DNA of 64,000 nt from Eremomyces bilateralis CBS 781.70 (lineage: Eukaryota; Ascomycota; Dothideomycetes; Eremomycetales; Eremomycetaceae): assembly GCF_010015585.1 (NCBI RefSeq), contig NW_022985074.1, forward strand, positions 682,026-746,025, in the 5' to 3' direction. Both the position numbers and the translations under genes were made by a program. Shown piece by piece: positions 31,104 through 41,714 of this stretch. Each line of letters begins with the position of its first letter. The stretch's first letter is position 1. Below the pieces are notes generated by a model. The model did not search any database, had not been told where the DNA came from, and worked only from the letters and a program-made list of their open reading frames with translations.

Positions 31104-34100
31104 TGTGAATTGAGGAGGGACGGGGTCCTTTTTCTTAAATGAGGAATTGAGGAGGTGGTGGATCTGGTCGGGGATGTTTTTTTGATGTCTGCCTGTGAGT
31201 CAAGGCAACGATGGGAATTTATCGATGACTGTAGAGCAGCAATTTTCACGATCTGGCCAATCAAGTGGGGCAGTGGCGTGTTCCGGCGTCCGGGAGGTCC
31301 AGGTCGGTGGAGAGAACGGAATATCGGTCAAGGTGGTTGAAGATCGTTGAAGACTTGTTGGCAAAGTCGACCAAAGTCAGTTGAGGACTGGATGAAGATT
31401 TTGAAGCTGAAGCTGAATTCTGATCGTTTCTCTCTCTCGGAAGGTGGGGGATGATGAGGAGATAAATAATCGTCGTTGGATGATCCGTGAACAATCCGAA
31501 GTGAGCGTCAGTCCGGCTTGCGACTGCTGTGTTTTCGTAAACTCCGTCTCGGCCGTGGCTTGACAGGGTGTGGATTAATAGGCGACCCGGAGGATACGTT
31601 GTCTTTCACCGACTTGCGCAGTTAGAGCCCGCATGCATCTCCGGCTTAATGTCGCTCCCCTCCCTCACACCCTCTAATCCTCTGTATCAGTCAGCCAGGC
31701 ACTCTGTAAGTCCGTCACTCAGTCACCCTCACTCAGACATGCGATTCACCTCATAACCTCATTCGGTCATTCCTAATCATTCTGGTTCATCATCAACTTT
31801 GTCAACCGAAAGTCCGAACCACCTTAATCCCCCGGGCCCATCCTTGTCCGCCCTGTCGCCCGACTCTTCCGCGCACAAATCTCTGGTCCGACGCCTGCTG
31901 CCACGCCCTGTAAAACGCCCTGTATCCTTGGGAGTCATTCGCAAAATTCTTTGGCATTCTTGCTGATGAAATCATCCTGATTACACATCCTCCTTCACCT
32001 TGTGCAGTTATGCTCAATAATGCCCCACCCATCGGCCCATCCTCATAGGGCTCATTTCACCTTACCTGATCATTCATCCGATTTTCCTCCGTTATGCCCA
32101 GTCATCATGATTGTGAATTTGACTCCCTTAACTCCTGCTGTTAAGTCCCTGCCTGCTGCCCTGCACGTCACCATTCCAAATGGTCCCGAATAGGCGAATG
32201 GGTATTTATCTTGGGGTCTGGCGAGGGGTAAGGCGTACACGTTCTATCATCAATTGCAATTGTCGATAAACACTGGACATGCAGGATATGGTGTATCTCC
32301 GCTTCCTTCGACATGGCCTCAATTTCCGCTCTTCTCGGATTGTTTCATCTCGCGGTGCATTCTCGAATTGGACCATGTCGCCAGGATGCAACGTAACTCG
32401 CAGGCATCCATCGCCTTTTCGAACACCGCAGTTGCTGGGTGAATGGCTGGGTCGCGCGGGCAGCGGGAGGGATTCGTCCTCCGCTCTGGAGGCGTGGCTG
32501 GCATTCGCAACACAATTATGAATTAATCCACCCGCCAGAAGAAATTTAGTTAAGGCTGCCTTGGGACGACGACGAATACATGAGCCCTAAGCCCGAGTGA
32601 GTCGTCACCCAGCAACTGCGCTCCGCTGCTGATGTGGACAATCGCAAGCGTATCGCTCGTAAGTCGCAAGGCTGCCAAATTCATGGCGGAAATAGGACAA
32701 GCTAAGCCCCGATGCCGTTCGCTTTGGTCGGACTCACAGCACCCTGTATTTCTTACAACACGTAATCACTGGGCTGCAACCGTAGCATTGCTGGCAGCCT
32801 GTCACTCTGGCCTGGCAGACTAGAGAGCCTGGAGATTCGTAGACCGATTGTTTCCAGTTGCTCGGGGTTTAACGGCAAGCCCGAGCCAATACCCCGATGC
32901 CCCCAACGTCCCCCAGCTGATGCCTGCCAAACATGAATAGCCTATGCTGCATTCGGGCAATGTACAACATTCCTGCCCTTGTTCCAGCGGATCTAAAAGA
33001 CCCCTCCTCCCCAGCCATTAGAGGGCGTGCGGAACCAACTGCGCACCCCTCTCGTTGTCTTGACCGCCTGATGCGGTGTCTGGATGAGTGGGACGCCTGG
33101 GGTGGGGTGTGGCTTCACGACATGCCGGCCCGTGACATGAACTGTCTCTCTCGAACCCACATCTGGACCTTGGACTTTGGAGAGAGTGAGTCGGTCGCGA
33201 CACATCTGACTGCGACACGGGTTCGCGAGATCAGACCCGGTCTCTCGCGAGATGTCACATTTCCTTCACCCGAGATGGTCATCAACATTTGATCAATATT
33301 GCTCGTGCTTCGACACAAATCAAGGGGTCCTAGCCTATCTCCAGCGACAACAGAACCTGCACAACGTCAGTCGACGCGAACGATTACCAAGATTGTGAAG
33401 CCTGTTTGCGAAAATGACACCATCGTGGTTTATCGTATATACCGTACTGGAGCGTATGATAACATGCATCAAGCCGATTTCTAAAGCTCATGATGCAGAT
33501 TGCAGAACCATGGCGTGCGAGTGTTGAATGATTGGTGGGATGACCCCTCTTCCTGCTGACTGATTAGCGATCAACCTCGTAGGGCTGCTGAGTGCTGACA
33601 ATTCCAGCCCATTCGGCCCCGACTGAAATGCTGATTCATCGACGAAAGCCGTATTGCCGCAGCAATATAGATTGTAGAATGCTAATATATTCCCGAGGAA
33701 GGAATTTGATATCCAATTATGAATTACCGTACACGGCAGGACGGCACGCATCCGATGGTTATAGTCCGATGAATTACCGGTAGCTATCCACTTCCCAAAC
33801 AGGAAATGGTTAATTGCCCTCTGCTATCATAACTTTCGGTGCGTACCTTCAATTGAAGCCTTGGAATCTGGAACACAATGAGCTACGATCCCGATCCCGA
33901 TACCGGTACCGTTTCTACTGAGCGATGATACGTCGCAATACAACAGCATTCCTCTGCACACCTCAATTACGGTGACACTACAACTAGGAAGGGGTTTTAA
34001 TCGTCTCATTGTCTTCCGGACCATAATCCAAAGTGAACTGTTTCTCCTCGCCTACTGATCTGACCGTCTCTCGCTTCAGGTTCAAGCCTGAAAAGGTAAA

Positions 34101-35734
34101 TGGACTGCAGGAACACACATGCCGGTGACCCCACCCGAAAACGAAATGATTCAGCACGCCACCGAGCACACGTTTGGTCAGCAGCCATAGGGCTTAGATT
34201 CTTACGACCGCTTTGGCCCGTGAATGCAAAATTCCATTCTGCAATTTCCCCACCCCTACCATCAGCCCTAAGTAATTCACTCCCTAACTAACTTAATCCA
34301 TACGCTGTTAATTAGTTAAAGCGCCGAGTGTGCTCCGAGAACTAAACAGTGAGAGCTATGAAGGGCAAGCCACCAATAATGATCTCCAGTTGTGCCCTGT
34401 CCCCATGCCTTACCTGTCGCTTTTCCTCCCTAATTTTAGGCGTGGAACCCTGCCAGCAGCCTTCTAGCAGCCTTCTAGCGCCGAATGGGAATCCAAAGCA
34501 ATGGAACCTCCACAGCACGATGGACCCATCTGGAGCCATCGACTGATGTACAGAAGCTCGGAAGGACAAGGACAGACATGGTCCACAAGGTTCTGTTGAG
34601 GCTTTGCGGCTTCTTTGAAATTTAGAGAGCCGAGACACACCGCTATCGATCGAAGTGTATCTGCATTGCCGGTTCGTGTCGCGAGGCACGACTTTCATTA
34701 AATCACGATGTTGCAATCCCCTATCTCGAAACGCCCCTATTCATGTTGTGTTCATGGTTTCCGTTGTGTCGGGTATCCCCTGACTGGGACTTGACCTCCT
34801 CGGGGCTACCGACATTCCTCAATGACCATCAAGCCTGATGGATACCAGCCATGAATTACCAGTCCGTAGTTCGCAATTTTGAGGTCACAGGTGGGATCAG
34901 TACGCCAATCGATATTATTGTGTCTGTACACCCTACCACAAAAATGACACTAGTCGCAGTATTTACCGTATCGTACATGATTCAAGGAGCAGCAGGTACC
35001 GAATCACCACTGATGAATTCCTGCGCAGGAAGTAAATGGATCATACCTACCGGCATCCAAGACACTGGTGTACGGCTTCGAATCTTCCCGGTAAGAAGAG
35101 GATGAGCAGATTGCAGAGAAGTGGTCGCGCGAATTGAGCACAGCGGAAGCTGGAATGTCAACATCATGAGTGTTTGGTGGGCGGTGGAATTCATTAGAAT
35201 ACCTTTCCCGGGAGAAGAAGCGTTGCTGACGGTGCGACTGTATTGTTGAAGGCCAGTGTCATGATTTCACGGCTCACGGACAGATAGTGGAGAGAGACGG
35301 AATTCCGTTGATTCACCGACCATCTGCATGATCAATCTATTCGGTCTTCAGAATGACGGCAGTACCAGCCCAAGAAAGACGCAGAATACCGAGATGATAA
35401 CCCTTGTAGTGGTCCCTTCTAAAGAAACAAGCCGGATCGCCCTTGTTGGGTTTCGCGAGAGATATTTCCGACGCTCTTCTACGTCCTGAGCCTAACTCCA
35501 AGCACATGCAGAGCCATACCTCCAAAAACGCCTTGCTTGCAACTCCTCTTACATCTCATGCTTTTGCTGAGTGTCGACCTTGAAAATTGTCTAGTGACAG
35601 CACTGTCTGCATGCCAATGCGCACGATATTCGTATATAAGTGCTCCTCAAGCAACAGTCGATATGGGTGGGGGGGCGAAGAGATATTAAACCGGTGGTTC
35701 GTGGAAAACGCCACGCACTCGTCCTGCGTCGCGC
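31104..35734. other. Gene-poor 4.6-kb intergenic region
   Basis: The longest gene-free stretch here. Many short frames exist on both strands but none has a motif or consistent coding character. Small features are a TCTCGCGAGA palindrome at 33243-33252, an 11-bp AGCAGCCTTCT duplication near 34453-34474, and CTAACTAACTTAATCC near 34285. I see no tRNA, rRNA or mobile element. Confidence 0.5.
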
Positions 35735-36131
35735 TCACGACCCAGCCTTCGGTCGATGCTTCTGGTTCGCGGGATCGGCAGGATTATACCTGCATATAGT
35801 CGTTAGCAAAAGATATACTACACAAGCATCTTCCAAATACGCATACCGTAGGAGTTTCTCAATCAAATCCACGTGTGTCATGATCATTCTTCGGCAGCAG
35901 TAGCGGTTCAGGTCGAGTTTGTCCATAGCCTCCCTGGGATCATGTCAGTGGGTGTCGCCCATATAAGCTCCATCATGTCTCATACCCATCAGCAAGTCCC
36001 TCTTCCTCAATCATCTTGAGGTATCGCTCCCAAAGATCGCCGACAACCTGCTCATTGAGTTAGACTTGAGTTGCGCGATGGTGGGAGTAACGAACCTTTC
36101 CACAAGAGAAGCATCGGATTGGGATAATCAT
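35735..36131 (-). CDS. RPB10: RNA polymerase I/II/III shared subunit RPABC5 (Rpb10)
   Basis: Four small exons (minus): 36131-36096, 36047-35986, 35933-35847 and 35789-35735; introns are 48, 52 and 57 nt. The joined product is 79 aa: [20 protein letters not shown], a Tyr-Leu-Lys-rich helix, then [15 protein letters not shown] and [17 protein letters not shown] with a short extra tail. The CxxC at 7-10 and the CC pair in RYCCRR are the zinc ligands of this nearly invariant protein. It stabilises the Rpb3/Rpb11-side assembly of all three nuclear polymerases. Three introns in a 240-nt coding region make it invisible as one frame. It is divergent from UTP17. Confidence 0.97.
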
Positions 36132-36429
36132 TTTGAGGAAACTGCACGCTGCTGCTTTCTAGATCTCGAAAACTTATCAGTACCGGTACTTGTGCAGATT
36201 ATCGTCAAGTTGAGCTGCTTCGATATGCAGTCGAGGGCAAATAATGTTTGTCGCGAATGAAATTCACGATCACGTGAAAAATTGGGCCTAGAACGTCCAT
36301 CGAAATCTTGGCGCCAAAAATTCCTGGAGGCTCTTCTATCGCACGGGTGTTGAGATTGCCCGCACTCATTTACTCATCTTTGCTTTAGCGGAAACCCATT
36401 TACAATTTTCCTGTCCGGATCCTGTCAAT
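36132..36429. promoter_or_regulatory. Shared RPB10 / UTP17 divergent promoter
   Basis: 298 bp between two start codons. It contains CACGTG (36271-36276) running into TGAAAAATT (36275-36283, like the rRNA-processing element), and CTCATC (36373-36378), the reverse of the GATGAG core of the PAC element. RRPE plus PAC is the known promoter code of ribosome-biogenesis genes in yeasts and other ascomycetes. A perfect 12-bp palindrome AGTACCGGTACT lies at 36179-36190, close to the RPB10 start. Function is inferred from these short words. Confidence 0.5.
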
Positions 36430-39400
36430 ATGGGTCGTAAGGGGAAGCGGAAGTGGACTGCCGCCGAGGAGGCTGCAGAGCCGTCCCGTCAAGAGCAACC
36501 CATTAAGAAACAGAAGAAGGTCTCTGAAGACGAGAGCAAGAAACGAGAGGAGACTTCAAAGCATGAGGTCAAGAAAGTCTCAGAGGATGAGAACAAGAAG
36601 CTAGAGGATATTTCAAAGCATGAGGTCAAGAAAGCGAAGCATCCCAAATCCAAGGCACGGAAACCCCCCAGGAAATCTGGAGACAAACCTCATAAGGATG
36701 GCGAAAATAAGCCAAAGCCTTCCGAGAAGAAGCCCGGCCAACTGCAGAAGAAAGAGGAGGTCCGGACGTCTCCCGAGAGCCAGCGGAATCTGCAATCTCA
36801 GCTTAAAGAGCTGAATGGAGCGCTCAACTCCGTTGTTGGCGGACGGGATCGAGCCATCGGGGGCAGGTTCCTTGCCATTGATCCCATTTTCTCAGCGGAT
36901 GAAGAGTATGTCCCTCTACAACCGCCTCTCAACGGTTGCTCTAACACTCAAACCTAGGTATCTGATATTGGCGACTCGTCGATCGGTCGAACTCTACCTC
37001 CTCGCAGACTCGCTTCTATCCTCGAAGTTCATCGTTCCTCCGCAATACGGCGCCATTACAGCCGTCGCCATATCGAATGTCGAACCCTCCTCGATGTACG
37101 TCGCAACATCTGCCCTCAGGATCTTACTGTGGGATTGGAGCCTTGAAAAGGCGATTTCGATATGGGAGACCGCGCACGCGGTGAAGCATATTGCCGTGGT
37201 GCCAGGCAAATCTCCCGAGGAAGAAGCTCTTCTCGCCGTGTTCCATCTTTCCCAAAAGGATAGGACGAAGCTTACTCCAGCCATCGTTGCAAAAAGCGTC
37301 AAAAGCGGAGATGGATTCATTGGCGAGCCATGGACGGTATTTGAGAGCTCGATGGAGATCACTGGTCTGAAAGCAATTGGGGACGAATGTCTTGTCGCGG
37401 TTTCGTCCAGATCCGTTGCTATCGGTGAACCCTCTAAGACTGATCAAAGTTATACATGGAGACTAGTGGAGGTCAATGAGAGAATTAGCTCGTTCGACGC
37501 GAAATCGCTCAAAGTGGACTCCAAGTCTCAACTCAACCTAGCGCTCGGTGGTGAGGACGGAATTATTTACAGCTACGAAAACATCCTTCGTAAGCTAAAG
37601 CAAACGGAGAGATCGATCGGTTCCCTCAACCTAGCGCCACGACTGCTGCATTGGCATCGAGGAGCAGTCGGTTCCGCAAAGTATTCTAATGATGGTAAGT
37701 CACCTTCACCACTAGGGCATACATTCACTAAGCATTGTAGGTAAATACCTCATCTCCGGCGGCAAGGAAACGTCTCTTGTCCTATGGCAGCTGGATACCG
37801 GTTCCAGGCAGATCCTCCCTCATCTGCTGGCTGACATTGATTCGGTGACGGTCTCTCCATCTGGCACATTATATGCCGTTGCTCTTGCGGACAATTCCGT
37901 CATGGTTCTATCCACGGCCGAACTTCAACCAACCGCAGTCATCGCATCGGTCCAAAGCAGAATATGCCACCCCCAAACCTTGCTGGATGTGCTACGAGAC
38001 GATTCGAAGGAAAAGCCCCAAGTTCGCAATTTCGAGGCGAGGACTCCGGTGGTGGTAGATCCTTCGTGCCCCACGCGAGTTCATTTTGCCGTCCCTCTCT
38101 CCCAGTGGCGGCTGGACAGAGAAGCAGCGAAACCTGCATCGTTCCTCCAGACCTTCGACTTCTATGATGCTCGCCACCACAGGAAACAAGCCCTTACCCG
38201 AAACAATACGACCAACCCGAACGTCAACTCCGAATTAGAAAATTTGAAGGAGCCGAACGTGAAATGTCTGCAGCTCACTCATGACGGAAATTGGATGGTC
38301 ACGGTGGAAGAGTGGTTCCCTTCCGCGGAACAAGTCAAATACCTGGAAGCTCCTGGCGACGGTCTTGAAAACGAGCGGGAGATCCGCGCGGAAATCTACT
38401 TGAAGTTCTGGTCATGGGACAAGACCGACAATCAATGGACCCTCATCACCCGGATCGATGCACCGCATGCCTCGAACGATGAACGCATCTATGGCCGTGT
38501 CCTTGGCTTAGTGGCACATCCCAAGCGCAATTCGGTCGCCACGATTGGCGACGATGGCATTGTTCGGATATGGAAGCCAAAGACTCGTTTCAGGAATGGA
38601 ACGACGGTTCGCGACAACGCAAATGAAAGCTTGGTGACATGGACGTGCTCGAGTGCCACTGAATTGGAGAAGGAGCTGATGTCGCTCGACGAAGCGGATG
38701 TTACAAACACCGAGTCTGCGATTAATGCACATCTGGCATACTCAACGGATGGATCGGTCCTCGCTGCGACCCAGGAGTTCGATGAGACCGAGCTTCGCGC
38801 AACGGTTCACTTCATCGACGCGCACAACGGAAAGATCCGAAATTCCGAATCTGGATTGTATGACTATGGTCTCGTTAGCATGGCATTCTGCGGGCGCCAT
38901 CTGGTAGTCTTGTCCAGCTCGATCGTTGTTTGGGATGTCGTCTGCAATGAGTTGTTATGGAAGGAGAGCATCGTCAATGGGGAACTTCTGTCTCCCTGGA
39001 GAGCGGCGCCATTATCTCATTTGGCAGCCAGTTCATCGGGGGAGAAGTTCGCCGTTGCTTACCCTGTCTTGAAGTCGACGTCGGCAGGTGGGTTCGAGAC
39101 GAGGATCGAGGTCTTCAAACCGGGTCAACGGGAGGCTATCCTGTCCGAATCAATCCCAGCGGTGGTGTCGGCACTTACGCCACTAGTCGCTTCGGATGGG
39201 TTCTTGGTCTTGAATGGCTATGCGGAGCTTCGAACCATTGGCGAAAGCATGTCGATGATCCCCGTTGATGCGATGACACGACAGGTGTCGCGGAAAGACA
39301 AGCCGCAAAGTTTGGCAATCAAGGCCGATGAAGTAGACATGGTCGAAGCGGATGATGACTCGATAATGCAGGTCGATGAAGAGCCAGTCGGTGACGATCG

Positions 39401-39530
39401 TCCGGTTGTGCGAAAAGAGCAGCTGGCAAGGGTGTTGGATGGAGGTGTTTCCCGGGCACTTCCTTTGGTGAAGGATATGTTCCAAGGCTTCATGCAATTG
39501 TACATGCGGAAGCCGTCCAAGGCGTCATAA
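36430..39530 (+). CDS. UTP17: U3 snoRNP / t-UTP WD40 protein Utp17 (Nan1, WDR75)
   Basis: Exons are 36430-36905, 36958-37694 and 37741-39530 (introns 52 and 46 nt), giving 1000 aa. The first 130 residues are a Lys/Glu-rich nucleolar-type tail with a duplicated SKHEVKKVSEDE segment. The rest is WD40 propeller sequence: FLAIDPIFSADEEYLILATR, then KYLISGGKETSLVLWQLDTG at the second splice (the best WDR75 match), and GDDGIVRIWKP further on. The C-terminus is acidic and then ends VKDMFQGFMQLYMRKPSKAS. The yeast protein is part of the t-UTP/UtpA group that couples Pol I transcription to early 18S processing. It shares a promoter with RPB10. Confidence 0.92.
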
Positions 39531-40063
39531 GCGTTAGAAAATGTATCTTCCATGGGCCGTTGCCCTCTGAATGTCATTCAATTTATGGTTTCTTTATCCT
39601 TCAACCTCGAACAGTGAAAACCGTGGTCCACCAATCAGAGCGTCGAGTGCAAGACGTCAATTCTGGAACCTAGTTAGACCTCCGACTTCTAGACTCGAGA
39701 AACCTTCAAGTTACTCAAGCACCGTATGTATAATAGTTAAACCTATCGACCAAAAAAGCGATTTCAAGCCGTAGTCGACTTCTCTACTCACATACTGTCG
39801 CCAGATTTACCCGAAACCATACGTTCACCGATCACCTCTACAAAGCCTCGGAATACATCTCTCCTCCGAACTTGGGCGTTTGTAGGAAGTGGATATCAGA
39901 GGTTTGAAAACTTTCTTACTACGTTATTCGTTATTGAAATTGATAAACCTTTAGGCCAAAATCGTTCTGTGAGCTCTCCTGGCCGAAGGCGGATGAATAT
40001 TCGATCCTACTTCGTAGTCTCACACACACGATATCCTAGTGAATACCGATCACAGGAGCGATC
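39531..40063. other. Intergenic, no gene seen
   Basis: 533 bp between UTP17 and the PHD gene, both on the plus strand; terminator of one and promoter of the other. No distinct motif was recognised. Confidence 0.5.
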
Positions 40064-41197
40064 ATGGATCTGGCACCGACTCCATCACCAAATGTGAACG
40101 ATGAATTCCACAATAGAATGACCACATTTCCCTCCGCATCCCCAAACTTCATTCAATTCATCCCTGGACCCACCGCGCCCACCGCGCCCACCGCGCCCAA
40201 TACGTCGCATCCCGAAACGTCCCAGCAATACATCGCCGCGCGCCAGCATGTGCTTAGCAATATGGTCACGGTGCAGAACAGCGACGGGAGCACGCTCACG
40301 CAACCTGTGAAACGCAAGCGCGGGCGTCCGAAAGGGTCGGGGAAGAAACAGAAACAGAAACAGAAAGATGATGATGAGGAACGGAAACGAAAGGTGGCAG
40401 ACGACTCAGACTCGTCGGTCGAGGTCACCCTGACCCAAACGATGACGAAGTCAGGACGAAGCGTGACCAAGCCGTCGCAATACGTCCCCGCCATTCCGTC
40501 GCCTGTGTCCCATCCGAAACGAAGAGTCGGTGGTAGCGGGCGGAAGGCATTGGAGATCGTGGTCTGCAAGCTATGCGGGCGCGCCAATTCGCCAGCCGAG
40601 AATCCGATCGTATATTGCAGCACTGCGAGCTGTGGAGCCACGTATCATCAGTACTGCCATCACCCGCCGATTCCGAGAGAGTCCATCGATAACGAGAACG
40701 CGGACTGGTTCTGCTCGAAGTGTACACGGCCGGCTCGACCTGGCCTTCAGAAGAACGGTTCTGGAAAGCCCACCAAGCTCACCGAGGCAACTACTCGATT
40801 GGTGCCAGGATCTGGACTCTCGCCCGCAGAGGTATGTACGCTCGAAGTTCGCCTTATTCAGAGCAACCTATGGCCTTGCGTTCTAAACTGACCATGCCTT
40901 GAAAAGAAACGTTCATACTTCACCTCATTGCCGCCCTCGACCCTTGTCGACCTGCTGGTCGACATCTCTACCAAGCATGCCGCAATCCCTCTATTCCACG
41001 CAGACCACCTATCTATCATCCACCCACCTCCGCCTCTCGAACCCGACGACCCGGGCTATGACACCGACCCACCGGCGCATTATCCGAAGCCAGGCTACGG
41101 ATTGGCGCGAAAGTTGCCGCCAGAAGAATTTGACACAGCCTGGTTGGTAGATGACAATGTGCTCGGCGTGTTCAGCCACAGCACCGTAAATACGTGA
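40064..41197 (+). CDS. PHD-finger protein with AT-hook-like motif
   Basis: Exons are 40064-40831 and 40907-41197 (75-nt intron, phase 0), 352 aa. An N-terminal TAPTAPTAP mini-repeat is followed by the AT-hook-like KRKRGRPKGSGKK at about 85 and a Lys/Gln run. A single C4HC3 PHD finger spans about 167-222: VCKLCGRANSPAENPIVYC, then CGATYHQYCH and ADWFCSKC. After the splice the conserved tail reads KRSYFTSLPPSTLVDLL and DDPGYDTDPPAHYP. It is a nuclear chromatin reader by family; the histone mark it binds is unknown. The Arg in a GRPKG minor-groove hook supports DNA contact. It converges on BRF1. Confidence 0.85.
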
Positions 41198-41714
41198 GGG
41201 ACGCTGCTGTTCTGAGACGTCGTCGCTCGTGTGGTCCGATGAACGACGCTGGAATGGAGGAGACTAAGAGAGAAACAAATTTAGGCGCGACATAATGGCT
41301 TGCTAGTGAGGCATTCGTGCCTGGTCTTTAAGGTTGAATCACCACGATTTTATCAACCGTTCGTGATTCAATTCAGATAGACGCAGAAGCGTGTCATAGT
41401 TTTCGTGGAAAACATGAGATACCTCAAGCACCAAAGAGGGTTTATGCTATTCTCATGTAATCTGGACAAGCTTGTGATAGTGAATTTGAGTGCATTGAAC
41501 TATCCAGGCTATAGTACTTGCTAGCGTTCATGATAAAGTAGGCATTCCGGCATCAATCTCGATGCAAATGCTCCCCTCCGGGAAATGCTACAGAACTCCC
41601 AACTCCAACACATGCTGATACTGGACCCATAGTTGGTGGTTCCCGAGCAAGGAAATTCGTAACGACAGTCTCTACCAATGCCTCCTCACTTTGGTCACTA
41701 GGACAGCCCCCAAA
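41198..41714. other. Convergent 3' spacer
   Basis: 517 bp between the stops of the PHD gene (+) and BRF1 (-). AT-rich; no gene seen. Confidence 0.55.

Noticed and set aside
32933-33292. 119-codon plus-strand frame in the gene desert
   Set aside because: Overlaps comparable minus-strand frames; no family resemblance.
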